A DNA stretch of 64,000 bases from Oscarella lobularis (GCF_947507565.1 NC_089176.1:3100001-3164000); one strand, 5' to 3'. Counted from the first letter of the stretch, positions 47,804 through 60,227 are shown. Numbers and translations: made by a program. Notes: generated by a model not told the origin, from the sequence alone.

Positions 47804-49357
47804 ATGCTAAGCTACGCTGTTCTAATTTTTGTAGTCGGAGCAGCCATTTCTGTTGCTCACACCAATGCGGCAGAGTGCACAAGACGAAGAGGGTTAGATT
47901 CGGAGTGAGTGACGGTCAGAGCCAAATGATTGTATATTCCGGCTTAGGGGAATGGAATGCTACAAGCACTTCTACGAAACTGAAAAGACCACCGTCTGTT
48001 CGGCAGCAGGGCGACGAAAACGATCACTGATCTGGTGGCAAGAACCCCCCAAACCCACCCCGTGAGCGCGGAATAGTCCAATCAAATAAATACAAGAACA
48101 TATTTCTTGCAGTTCATGCACAACGGTCCATGTTCGAGTAGAGAAAAACGTGACGTTGCATACAATGACAATGGACCCAACACTAGGCATCTTTCAGTCC
48201 CCCAACTTTCCAGAAGTCAAAGAGGAAAAGGTGACCTGCCGCATAAAACTGTGCGGTTCCTCGGAGAACCGATTCCGCGTGGATCTCACCCATCAGTACA
48301 TGAACCCGGAAGAAATGTCGGTCAGCAACTGCGTGAACGTAAAGGGTCGCGGTCGCATGTGCAACGGGCGGAATCTCCTTCCCGTCGAAACGGAAACAAA
48401 CAAACTCGTCATGGAATTTATCGTCGAGCGCAAGACCGACCACGAAGGCGAGGGCGGCGTGCGGGGCGTTTACGTCGAACTGGGGCCGAATGGCGAAATC
48501 GTCGGAAGTTCTGACGCCGGTGACCGCATGTCTCGACGCAGCGGCCGCGACGCCATCGGCCGAGAGCCGTCGATCGTGAACAAGACACAACTCGGCGCAC
48601 TGAAATCGCAGTTGGAGCAAGTGATTGAAGAGCTGAAAACAATAGAAAACCCCTTGGGCGAAAGTCCACCGACGGGCGGAGGTATGACGGTGTCTCACGA
48701 CGAAAGCGACTTTCGAATGGACGACTTGGCGGATTTCGTTCCTGATCAGTGCGACTTGCCTTCACCTCCGCCGGCTCACTACAGGACAACTCAAATCGGC
48801 ATCTATTGTCACGAACGCTATTTTTTCGACAAGTCGAGCGGCCAGTGCGAACAGATCTATTTGTCCAAGAGAGGCGCTGAGATATGCGATTTGAATCAGA
48901 GAAACTGCTTTCCCAACAGCCAATCATGCGATAAGATATGCCGTAAGACTCCGGCACTGTCGCCTCTCTCATAAGTTATCGTGGGTGTGATTATAGTGTA
49001 CGTCTGCTCTTTGCCTAAATCTCAAGGCTACGGCGACACGCTGAAGGTTCGATACTACTACAACGCCGAGTTGAACGAGTGCACTACATTCTTGTACGCC
49101 GGTAACGGTGGCTCCGGCAACAATTTTGAAACGGTAAAACAGTGCGAGCATCGGTGCAAGCAATCCATGGTGGTAAGAACGGCTAATGATACTCTGTCTA
49201 TGACTTGAATTCGACTATATAGGACAAATTACTGATGAGCGACCTCAAAGACGTCGCAATGCATCCGGAAAAGATGAAAGAGTACGAACAGAATCCCAAC
49301 ACGAAGTGGATGATGGAAAAGCTCCATCACGACGGTTTTCATTCCCAAAACAACTAA
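47804..49357 (+). CDS. CUB-like/Kunitz secreted protein, diverged paralogue
   Basis: Secreted, 451 residues. Exons: 47804-47904, 47948-48061, 48113-48942, 48997-49172, 49223-49357. Signal peptide MLSYAVLIFVVGAAISVAH. The CUB-like region retains FQSPNFPEV, VTCRIKLCGSS, CVNVKGRGRMC and EGGVRGVYVEL, so the CUB resemblance is clearer here than in the tandem pair. A predicted coiled segment (QLEQVIEELKTIEN) replaces the Thr-Pro linker. Then one degenerate Kunitz-like unit (YCHERYFFDKSSGQCEQIY) and one canonical unit (VCSLPKSQGYGD, RYYYNAELNECTTFLY, CEHRCK) on a 176-bp exon of exactly the same size as in its neighbours. Exon number and phases match the tandem pair. Confidence 0.83.
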
Positions 49358-49622
49358 AAGACACTAGGCGACACCAGTATTTATAACGATCACCTTTTTT
49401 TGCTTCAGAATTTTTTGCATGGTAAAGACATACATGAGCGCATTAGAGCAGCGGGTACAAGCCTACGATGTAACCCACGCAGTTCAAACCCACGCCATGT
49501 ACATCACAGCCTCAACACGTTTCCCACTCCACGCTAAGAATGCACTAACAAACGAGATGAACTGACTGGGAGTCACTTCATTTGGCTCACTCCACCCCGC
49601 GACTCTCTGGACGGTGACAGGC

Positions 49623-50827
49623 ATGTTTACGACTCTAACGCTGTTTCTGGCGCTCGGCTGTTTCTTCGCCTCAGGCGTAATCATTGATTCTCGCTCTTAT
49701 GACGAGCTTGTCTCGCCGGCAGCGACGTCAGCGTAAGACCAATTTTCCTCTTGTGGGAAAACGGCATGTTTACAGGCTACCGCAGGATGAGAGCCGTTTA
49801 TCGTTTGAAGTATAACTCGACGACCAAATTCATCCCATCACAACTGAAATGCGGGTACGTGACAGAATCAAACTGTGGCAGTCAAAAGCGCTCAATCAAT
49901 TGGAAGCAGAAGTATAATTAGGCGTACCGTCATACACATGTACACGTACGAACCTGACTACTTTAGATGCATCAAAAAGTGGAAATGCCACGAAACGCCG
50001 TCGAAGTACGAACTGAAGACGACGGTGACACGAGAGATCGTACCGGGATCAAAGCAGACCCTCGACTCGCTCACGTCCCGATTGAGCGCGTCGAATCGCA
50101 AAGTAATCGCCGCCGCCGACCGCGCTCTCGCCGCCGACGCGTACGAGATAGTCTGGCGCGTGTGTTCGCCTCAACTCAAAAGCGTCTTGATACACCTAAG
50201 GAATTTCTATCTACATTCGCGCTCCGTCGACAAGCCGCGACGCTGCATCGACGAGTGGGTGGACATCAAGGAGAACCTCGCCGATATCGGCGACGATCAG
50301 ACTAAGCGATGCGGCAATCTCGGCGACGTTGTGTATAGGGGGAATCATCGCTGTTTTTGGATCGTCTACAAGACGTCGTCAAGCGCGGGAGGGCGGGGAT
50401 TTCAGGGTCATTACGCGCTCTCGCCGCCGAAGGACAAGGATGGGAGGAACAATAAACCGGAACCTGTCAGTAGACGATCGAAATTCGAATCTATAAACGA
50501 TTTCATTTCTTCGCTTTCTATATATAGGATCCCGATCTAGAGAAAGCGTTAGACGGTATTTACAGTCGTCACGTCGATCCGTGTTGTTATTGGCGAAACG
50601 AGAAGGTGTACAATTCGTTGGACGAATTGGGATTGTTCGACTTCAGAATATTGCGACGAGCGAAAAGGAAGGCGAGAGCGAAGGGGAATCGCGTTTGCCG
50701 GTGTCCCCCGCGTCCAAAAAAATCTTACTGTCCGCACGATGGCGATGTCGTGACGGACGGCGACGAAGGATCAGGGAGCGGTTCGGGAAAGCTGTTCGAT
50801 GTCATCGACGTTCTGGAAGGAATGTAG
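49623..50827 (+). CDS. Secreted cysteine-rich CUB-like protein without Kunitz domain
   Basis: Secreted, 325 residues. Exons: 49623-49732, 49786-49854, 49967-50465, 50528-50827. Signal peptide MFTTLTLFLALGCFFASGV. First three introns have the same phases as the CUB-like/Kunitz neighbours and the second exon is similarly small, suggesting common origin. Core contains CIKKWKCHETP, VCSPQLKSVLIHLRNF, and CFWIVYKTSSSAGGRGFQGH, which resembles the last strands of a CUB domain. The last exon is basic and cysteine-rich (CCYWRNEKVY, VCRCPPRPKKSYC) and ends acidic, with no Kunitz pattern. Function unknown. Confidence 0.7.
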
Positions 50828-51080
50828 ACAATCTGACAAGAAAATGAGACTTTTGAGATTTTTCACACTGCTTCGTTTGCGTAGACGTTTCTTTTCCATG
50901 CCACGTGAGAGAGAGAAAGAGAGAGAGAGGAGCTATGAGCCTAGTAATAACCTAGAGGGCGGGAGAGGGCGGGAGCGAGGGCGGGCTACACACGCTCGTG
51001 CTAGCGTGCGCTCAACCCAGAGGAACTCTTCTCGTAGCTTCCTTTTGGCAAGCCTAAAATTGGGGGCAAATATCACTAAG

Positions 51081-52632
51081 ATGCTCTTGAGACGCATCAC
51101 ACGAACTCTTCTCGCCGCACCGTGGAAAATCCACGTCTATTCGCGCCCGCTGGCGTCGATTCCGAGTCGGAAGCGAATCGACGAAGTGGTTCCGGGCTCG
51201 AACGGCGAAATAAAACTCATATGGAACGACGGAACGTCGCACGCATTTCGAAACGTCTGGGTAACTTACGAAGACCGTCAGCAGGACGGCGATGACGTCA
51301 CAATAGCTTTCGTTCAGCTGAGAGACCAGTGCCAGTGTTCCGAATGCGTTCATCCGACGACGAAGCAGAAACTCGTCGATTCGGCGTCGATTCCGCTCGA
51401 CATCGCGTCGTCTGACGTCATCGTAAATGACGTCGGCGGGCTAAAAGTAACGTGGATGAACGACAGCCACAGAAGCGTCTACGACGGCAACTGGTAGTTT
51501 TCGCGAACGCGAACGCGAGGAACGTTTAACGCGTCTACAGGCTGCGCGAACGCGCGGAAAAAACGACCCGACCTCCGAGCGGACCGCGCCTCTGGAAGGG
51601 GATGCAACGCGTCGATTCGCTGCCGACGACGCGCTACGATCGCGTCATGAAGAACGACGGGGAGCTGTACGCGTGGCTATCGGGTCTGCACGACAACGGG
51701 CTCGCGATCGTGAACGGTGGGGGGACCGCGTGTCGCGTGAGCGTGCGCTAGCGCCCGCGCTCACTTTTTTAGGTGTTCCTCTCGTGAAGGACACGATACG
51801 ACAATTTGCCGAGCGCATAGCGTACGTCAAAGAAACGATTTACGGGCAATTGTTTGACGTCATCGCTCAACCGGACGATGACGCAACGCACTTGGCTTAC
51901 ACCAGTCAAGCGCTCGATCTTCACACGGATATGAATTATCGCGAAAAATCGCCCGGATTTCAAATGCTTCATTGTCTAGAATCGAAAGGTCCCGTGGATC
52001 AGGGAGTATCTTACTTTGTCGACGGATTTGCTGCCGCCGAGTGGCTGCGTCATAATCATCCGTCTGCATTTCACATTTTGACGTCACTTCCCGTAGAATT
52101 CGCCGTTCATGCAAGTCGCGTTAGTACTTTGGATCGGCATGAAGCGAGTTTCCTCTAGAAACGTTTCTTTCTGTAGAAAAAGTATAGCCAGCACGTGCCG
52201 ATTATTTGCACCGATTCCTATGGCAATGTCGAAGAGATTCACGTGAATAATCGAACGCTGCAGACGTGGGGCATACCAAGCAATCTGATCATGCCCTTCT
52301 TTGCGGCATACAAGTAAGACGACGGGTCTAAAAAAATCGATTTTATAGAATCTCTACGTTCTAGGACTTTTATCCAGAAACTGCGTGATGGATCCATGGA
52401 GGTGCGTTTCAATTTGAAAGAGGGTGATCTAGTGACCTTTAGCAATCGACGTATTCTGCATGCTCGCACGGGCTATGACTCAAAGAAAATGAGAAGGTAG
52501 AGATCTTTGTGGTGAACTGTGAATTATTTGCTTATGTAGTGTCCTTTCTGCAGATATTTGCAGGGCTGTTATCTCGACTATGATGAAGTTACTTCAAAAC
52601 TCGATTCCTTGAGGAAAAACTTAGAAACGTAG
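51081..52632 (+). CDS. BBOX1/TMLHE-type 2-oxoglutarate dioxygenase, copy 1
   Basis: Fe(II)/2-oxoglutarate oxygenase of carnitine synthesis (gamma-butyrobetaine or trimethyllysine hydroxylase). Exons: 51081-51260, 51318-51493, 51541-51716, 51773-52119, 52177-52313, 52365-52496, 52554-52632; 408 residues. N-terminal domain with VW/LRDQCQCSEC spanning the first junction, matching the zinc-binding motif of human BBOX1 (WLRDNCPCSDC). Catalytic HxD: LHTDMNYREKSPG; DGF; distal His in RRILHARTGYD; C-terminal RYLQGCYLDYDEV. The basic, Ser/Thr/Leu-rich start (MLLRRITRTLLAAPWK) resembles a mitochondrial presequence, favouring TMLHE; sequence alone does not decide between the two enzymes. The first intron is 57 bp with no in-frame stop, so an unspliced frame is open. 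Confidence 0.88.
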
Positions 52633-52790
52633 TTAGTTCTGCACGATATGATGATATTGCATGGCTGCACCATAAAGTTGCACATGCACAAGAGACAGAG
52701 GATTGATTGATGAAAATATATTTGCACTGTTGTAGTTGGCTCCCTGCGTGGTCGCGTGACCGTGTATGCATACTTGCTCATAGCCAGAGT

Positions 52791-54380
52791 ATGATGCGTA
52801 CAGCAGTTCGATTCTGGAGCAAAACTGGGTGCACTACGCGTTTTCTCTCGGTGGCTCTAAGGGTCCCGGTTCGTTCGCGCCCGTTCGCGTCGATCCCGAG
52901 TGGGACGCGAATCGAACAGGCGGTTTCAAGTACGCAGTTGCGCGAGCTGAACGTCACATGGAACGACGGTACAACGCACGCATTTCCGAATGTCTGGGTA
53001 AAGCCACCGACGCGTCGCGACACCTCCAACTCTACGCGTAGATAGGCTACCTTTGGCTTTTATTCAGCTGAGAGACCAGTGTTGGTGTCCCAAGTGCCGT
53101 AATCCAACAACAGAGCAAAATCTCGTCGATTCGGCGTCTATTCCACTCGACATCGCTTTCACAGACGTTGCTCTTAGTGACGCTGGCAAACTAAAGATAA
53201 CATGGATGAACGACAACCATCAAAGCGTCTACGACGGCGATTGGTACATTAGACGCTATAGTAGATCTTGTAGAAAACGGGCGGAGAGTCTAGGCTGCGC
53301 GAGTGCGTCGAAAAGAAGGCGAGACTGGAGAGACTCCGGAGAGCCCTAAAAGGGCCCCGTCTGTGGAGAGCTCTGCGCGTCGATTCGCTGCCGACAGCGC
53401 GCTACGACAGCGTCATGAAAAGTGACGTGGATCTGTACAAGTGGATGTTAGGTCTGCAGGACTACGGGTTCGCTATTGTGAAGGGTGTGTAGACTGAGAC
53501 TCAGAGAGGATATGCATCTAGCTAAAACTTTAGGTGTTCCTCCCGTGAAGGACACGTTGCGGCTATTTGCCGAACGAATAGCTTACGTCAAAGAAACCAT
53601 CTTCGGACAATTGTTTGACGTCATTGCCGAACCGGAAGACGTTGCCTCTCATTTTGCTTATACCAGCCAAGCGCTCGATCTTCACACGGATTTGAATTAT
53701 CGCGAGAAATCGCCCGGATTTCAAATGCTCCATTGCCTGGAGTCAAAAGGACCTCCAGATCAAGGTACATCTCATTTTGCTGACGGGTTCGCTGCTGCTG
53801 GGTGGCTGCGCGAAAACCATCCGTCTGCTTTTCACATTTTGACGTCGCTTCCGGTAAATTTCACTCTTCGTACATACGGCGTAAGTGCTGACAATTCTAA
53901 TCGGCTCAGCTGCGACTTCTTTTATATAGAGAAAGTATTGCTACCATGTGCCAATCATATGCACCGACCCCTGTGGCAATGTCGAAGAGATTCACGTAAA
54001 TAACGATACTCTGAACACGTCGGACATACCGCGTGATTCAATCGTGCCCTTCTTTGCGTCGTACAAGTGAGACATACGACAGGCGTTGGCTTTTCTTATG
54101 TCGTATTGGTTTCTAGGACTTTCGTTGCCAAGTTGCGCGACGGATCCGTGGATGTGCGGTTCAAACTGGAAGAGGGAGATCTAGTCACATTCTGCAATCG
54201 ACGAATTCTACACGGGCGCACCGGCTACGATCCAAAGAAAACGAGAAGGCGAGTTAGAAAAAAAAAACGTTATAGATAGATCTTAGTCCTTTTTTTCTCA
54301 GATATTTGCAGGGTTGTTATCTCGACTATGATGAAGTCACATCAAAACTCGACTCGTTGCGGGACATCTACAGTAGTTAA
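52791..54380 (+). CDS. BBOX1/TMLHE-type 2-oxoglutarate dioxygenase, copy 2
   Basis: Tandem paralogue 158 bp after copy 1, 422 residues. Exons: 52791-52997, 53068-53243, 53294-53484, 53534-53880, 53930-54066, 54117-54248, 54302-54380. Five of the seven exons have exactly the same length as in copy 1 (176, 347, 137, 132, 79 bp). Conserved: VW/LRDQCWCPKC, LHTDLNYREKSPG, RRILHGRTGYD, YLQGCYLDYDEV. All catalytic positions seen in copy 1 are kept, so it should be active. N-terminus again basic and presequence-like. The first intron here does contain a stop, confirming the splice used for copy 1. The sixth intron has a GC donor (AG/GCGAGT at 54249), where copy 1 has GT. Confidence 0.88.
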
Positions 54381-54470
54381 GTAGTTAGGCTTGTCACACT
54401 ATTCAAAGAAAAGACGCTAGCTGGGTATTTATTGGACCACGCTCCTCACAATTTTTATAGGAATGAACAC

Positions 54471-54476
54471 AATAAA
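54471..54476 (+). terminator. Polyadenylation signal of dioxygenase copy 2
   Basis: AATAAA 91 bp after the stop, inside the 163-bp gap to the converging NUDCD3 gene. Confidence 0.55.
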
Positions 54477-54543
54477 AAAAAGGGGGTTTTCACTACTACT
54501 GTCCAGCTCAAAACCTGCAGGCACGCACGCAATCAGGCACCAC

Positions 54544-56007
54544 TTAGCTTTTATCGTAAACAGTTGGCACGTAGCCGGACGACGACGACGTGTGAACGTT
54601 AACTCTTGTAGGGTCAAACGGCGTTCCCTTGAAAGGAGACCCTTCGGCGTCCCAGGCAACTTTCAGAACATCGTACGCTTTCTGATAAAGAACGCACCAG
54701 TTAGTTAATCAATAGATTAGAGATTAGGCTTCTCTCTTCAAAACTACTGCATATACCTGCTGTTCAATGGTTGGCTTTCCTTGCAATTTCTGTCGATGAT
54801 CGTACATGACGCGTTCAAAGGCGGACTGCGTCTCCTGATCGAAATCGTGTATGTGCCGCGACGTGTCGACCTTGGTCAGATCGATTTCCTTGTCGCCCTC
54901 GATGATGCACTTCCACATGCGCTCCTCGCTCTTCTCCAAGTTGATCTGGACCGTGCTCCCGTCCACGCTCCACATCGACTCGTTCGCCTTTACCCTATAG
55001 AAAAGCGGCCCGTCCATCAGCACCTGCGGCCACTCGCGTCCCTCTTCGGTCGTCGGCTTCGGCGGCGGCTTCTTGAGCGCCACGCGGAGCCGCTGCAAAC
55101 CGATCTCCACGTCCAAATCGCGCGCTTTCGTTCCCTTGGGCAGCGGCACTTTGATGTCGATATCCGAAAGCGTTTGAGACCAGATGTAGTTTTCCGTCAC
55201 GCCGCCGTTATAGGCTTCGACTTGCACCGGGACGGACCTCGACGCGGCCACCTGTTTCGCGACGGCCGCTGTCTGTTCCGGCGATAGTTGAGTGAATCTT
55301 GCTTTGGGCGCTTCGGCGGCGGCGGCGGCGGTGACGGCGGCGTCGGTCGCTTTTTTCATGGCGGCGGCGACTTCGGAAGGCGATCTGAAGTCTTTTTCCG
55401 CTGGTAATTCTTCGTGAATGCCCTGCTGGGAACGCAGCTCGTCTGCGTCGCGAGCCCATCGCTGGTACTTACGGAAATACTAGTAAAGAGAAGGCTGATT
55501 AGTAAGTCTCTCTATACACGTATTGACACCGCCAACTAAATCAATACAAAGATTCTAATGGATGTGTTCTAATCTCTCTGTAAGCGGTTTCAGGTCCTTT
55601 TAGGCTAAATCATCTTATAGAGGCATTTCTACGTCAAAAACGAAAATCTCGTCCGGGTAAACTTTGAATTGACTCTCTCAAATGCTCTACTTCTAATATG
55701 CTTTTTCGTAAAAAATGGCGGAGGTCTTCGGCTGGCCACGCCTACGCGATAGAATGTTCTCGATTCATCGCTCGGTTGAAGTCGCGACGTTTGTTTCGTG
55801 GATGCTATCGCTTACTTTGGTCACCATCTCTTCGGCTTGACCCGGACGAAAGCCCATGTAGTCGCGATCGTGACGCATGATTCGATAGAAGTCCGATCGT
55901 CGATACAGGAAGTTGAATATGTGGTCAAAAAACGGTTCGATCTGATTTATCTCCGCCAGGACGGAGAGAAACGCTTGGTCGAACTTTGCTTCGTCTTTCG
56001 GATCCAT
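54544..56007 (-). CDS. NUDCD3: NudC domain-containing protein 3 homologue
   Basis: Co-chaperone of the NudC family, linked to HSP90 and to stability of dynein intermediate chain and beta-propeller clients. Exons in order: 55816-56007, 54757-55479, 54544-54681; 350 residues. N-terminal conserved block: FFDHIFNFLYRRSDFYR followed by MGFRPGQAE. Middle: alanine-rich spacer. CS domain: YNGGVTENYIWSQTLSDIDI, LPKGTKARDLDVEIG, ESMWSVDGSTVQINLEK. C-terminal motif HRQKLQGKPT, then AWDAEGSPFKGTPFDP, as in human NUDCD3. The match covers full length, so the assignment to NUDCD3 rather than NUDC is firm. Confidence 0.93.
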
Positions 56008-56317
56008 TTCTTCTCTGGTGAAGAGCACATGCGCGTACACGAAGTATCTCGCGTGACATCTTACGCGCGTTAGTCTTCTGATAAATGCCGCCACGATTTG
56101 CCACCACAGATGTTAGGAGAATATTTATGATGCCACTTGCACTAAATTTTCATAAGCAGGAATCTAAACTAACACGTACACTACTTAGCAAGTGCACTAC
56201 TGTCTGTAGTGTAGGAAAACTGTGAGAACTGAAACTACGACGTCTTATGAGGAATCAGAAGACTTGAACCTAATTGAAAAACTAATTAAAAACCACATAT
56301 TTTCTATCCTGAGAGTC
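56008..56317. other. Gap between NUDCD3 promoter and DLGAP5-like 3' end
   Basis: 310 bp, nothing coding seen; both neighbours are on the minus strand. Confidence 0.5.
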
Positions 56318-58926
56318 TTACTCAGAATGGGCCTTCGTCGTTCGCCTCAACTGGCGACGAGGTGTAAAGCACATCAGATTTGATCGCCTGGTGCGACGAC
56401 GATTATCCGAGCAGAACTTGAATTCTTCCATGACGTTCACAAGTGAACCAATCCCGTTCTCCTCTTCCTCCTCTTCCTCCAGAGAGTCGGGCTCAATATT
56501 TCCTCCAGTGCCGCTAGACGTCGGCATCAAGTAGGATTGCGGTAGAACAGCTGGCTGATCTTCCTCTATCGGCGAAGTCTAGCATCCGTGGTATTATTAA
56601 ATCAATCATTTAGCTTTCATTTGAGTCTTACTGCATCCATCGTCTGCTCATCTTCATCAAATAAAACGCGCTGCTTAGCTGTCGAGCCCTTCTTCTTCTG
56701 ACTGCGGGAAAGTCTCTTCTTTGACTATCACACACTCCCATATACAAAAGATGTACAGTTATATCTCTTTCCTTACAGTTGACGATTGGAGGGACAGCCT
56801 TGCACGCTAAAATAATCACTATTAGCCTAGCCCAATACGCAGTACGCAACTCCTATTCCTTACCTCAAATTTCAATGACAAGGGAGTCTTTTCAAGCAGT
56901 TTTTGCTGCACAAAAAAGAACACCAGTCAGGTCCAAAACAAAGAGAGCACCATAAGAACGTGTATCTCACCCTGATAATTAGTTGCCTCTGACTTCGTCT
57001 CTTACTCTTGGATTTTGCGCTAGACGGCCACTTCAGTGGCGGAGGAGTTTGGCCCTCGTCGTCGTCATCGCTGCTCAACTAAAATAAAGTACATATAAAA
57101 GCACGTGCAGTCGTCATGTTTCCTATAAACGTACTGTAGGTGGTGGTGGAGTCTTCAAATCGTTTTCAACTGGCATTGGCGCCACTGCTGCTGCTGCAGA
57201 ATCATCTGTATGAGCTTTCTGAGCAAAAATCTGATGCAAAAAAATTCCGCCTCTCAATCACAATACAAAGAGCACTCTCTACTCACGACAACACCACCAG
57301 AGGAAGCCTCTTCTTTCATGGCTAACATCTTCTTCTTAGCCGATAGCAATCGTGAATGAAGTCTTGTGCTTCGCCTGATTGGACACGGTGTTTTCTGTAA
57401 CAAAACCAGGTTGTAAATAAAAAGCCATTTGATTATTATATAATATACACACGTCACCTTCCTTGTCTTCTTGACTTTCTTTTGACGAACAGGAGTCATC
57501 TCCCTCTCCCAGCCGTTGAGCTGCGTCTTCTGGATCTTTGCAAACTGCTTGTCGATGTCTTCAATTTGGCCCTCGATCATGTCCCAATAGCCCTGGAGAT
57601 CGTCGAGAGTCACTTCCTTATCAATGTCAACATTCTTGAAAACAAAAAAAATGAAACGCCTTTAATTAATAATAGAAAGTCGAGCGCGCGTACCTCTGCG
57701 TCATCACAGAGTTTTTCGAAAAACGGGAACTTCTTTCGAAGCAGAAGCTGCGCTTTTCCGACAGCAGCCCGAATCATTTCGCAGCCTGAACAAAAAAATA
57801 AATAACGCAGTGGTGAACAATTCCTCAAAATTTCAATTAATTAAAAACCTTGCTCTGGGATATCCGTCTCTAAGTAGTTTGACCACGTCGCGCAAGCAAC
57901 GCTAATTTGATCCGCCTTTTTGCGAACGATTTGTCGGAAATGGTTCACGCCAGCAAGTTTAGTAGTAGGAGATTCCTCTTCCGTTTCCGTTTCCGTCTCT
58001 GTCTCCGTCTCTGTCACCGTTTCCAGTTCTTTCACGGGTGAAGCGGCGGAAGGGAGAGGAGGTGCCGTGAATGCGAACACAAAAGGCGAAAATCCTTTTC
58101 CGAATTCAAACGACGACCCAGTTTTACTTTTTGGCGTCGTCAACTTCTGCGAAAAGAGCGCGTTAATTGAATTAATTTGTAAAAATCCAACATTCAAAAT
58201 CGCCTTTGTTTCAGTAGGTGTAGTTTTAATTTGTTTCTGCTCTTTTCGAGTGACTGGAGCCGTCGCCTTCTTGCTTCTAGTCGACTGGCTCGACGATTTC
58301 GGCGCGACTTTCCAGACGGAAACAGGAGCCGGCATAGCAGGTCTAAAAATAATAAGAATTAATCTCTAAAGAGTAAATTAATTAATTATGTATTCTTAGA
58401 CACTTGTTTCTGAGGCTTATCGCCTGTCTTCTGCTGTCCACCGTCGCTGAGGTGAATCTAAAAAATTGTAAAAATCAAAATATATCTGTCATGCGCAATT
58501 TCGAGTTTTTCTTATACCCGATTTTCTTGACGGGTTCCAGTCTTTCTGGAATCGTATTCGTCTTCGAGACGAGGACGAACGGCTTTTTCTTCGCTTTTTC
58601 CATCGCCTCCTGTCGTTTCTTCAGCTCTTTTCGCTTCTTGAATTCCGCCAGCCGTTCGCGCATCGATTTTTCCTTCTTCTCCTCGTCCTGGGTCGTCGAT
58701 CCTGAAGCGAAAGACTCGCGCGTCAATATAACAGAGCTCGAAAGGCGAACGAACTCGTTGCGATGTGCCGTTTCGGCGGGGTCTTCGGAACGCGGTTTCG
58801 TCGCGCGTTCAGAGCGTCGTGACGCTTAGTTCGACGCCGATCGTGTTCCTCTTCGTGTTTTCGAAAGCGGCGGTCCTCGGCAGAAAGTCCTCGCGCTTTG
58901 TACGCTCGCTGACGGTTGCGATCCAT
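56318..58926 (-). CDS. DLGAP5/HURP-like spindle protein (GKAP family)
   Basis: HURP bundles spindle microtubules near chromosomes downstream of Ran. Exons in order: 58755-58926, 58518-58701, 58404-58457, 57849-58342, 57694-57785, 57458-57634, 57287-57394, 57135-57218, 56971-57078, 56864-56905, 56777-56806, 56632-56724, 56318-56578; 632 residues. The N-terminus is strongly basic and helical (RLAEFKKRKELKKRQEAMEK), as expected for microtubule binding. The GKAP-homology core is clear: FRQIVRKKADQISVAC, CEMIRAAVGKAQLLLRKKF, and LDDLQGYWDMIEGQIEDID, each with a direct counterpart in human DLGAP5. A Thr-Glu repeat (58 kb region) precedes it. Low-complexity Pro, Asp and Glu segments follow, ending RSNLMCFTPRRQL. 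The large exon may hide one further intron (acceptor-like TCTTTTCGCAG near 58147). Confidence 0.82.
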
Positions 58927-59501
58927 TTTTTTCTCCGTTGATTTCGAATTGTGCGCGTGCGCTTTGCAAAATTTATAGGCACGTGGTGTATACATATCCT
59001 CATAAAACCGCGCCTACTGTACTGATTCTAATGTTGCATGCCAACATTTCCCATGATGTTGAGGCTTTAGCTTTTTAGGATACGCTCTGCACGCCAGCTT
59101 GCAGGCTAGCCCGCTCTGAGAATAAGATTCGGTGTTTCTAGGGTACAATTCTCGTCATATTTGACAGCTTTCCTCTCAGCAAGTCGACATCTTTGAGCCC
59201 ATCTTTCCTAAAAAGCTTGTTCGTAGGTGAGTCTTGCAAACCCATATGCTGCCAACGTGTCATCTCAAGGGTGCGGCCCGGCCCCTGCATGCCGCCCACG
59301 TACCGTAGACGTACGAGGTCTGCAGCCTGCAATTCATTTATCAGGAGTACGTGGCCTGCGTAGCTACTGTCAACAAAGAACTTCTAGCAGCTACGTGCTG
59401 ATAGGAGAAAAGTCTGCAAAAGCGTTCCGAAAACGTGAAAAAAGACCTTGCACGCCGTCTACACGTGATAGCGAGCTCCCGGAGGTAATCTCTTTCTCGT
59501 G
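58927..59501. other. Divergent promoter region, DLGAP5-like / mitochondrial ACP
   Basis: 575 bp between divergent genes; no coding signal identified. Confidence 0.5.

Positions 59502-60227
<726 letters not shown>

Noticed and set aside
49460-49500. tRNA-like GTTCAAA text
   Set aside because: No cloverleaf pairing partner found.
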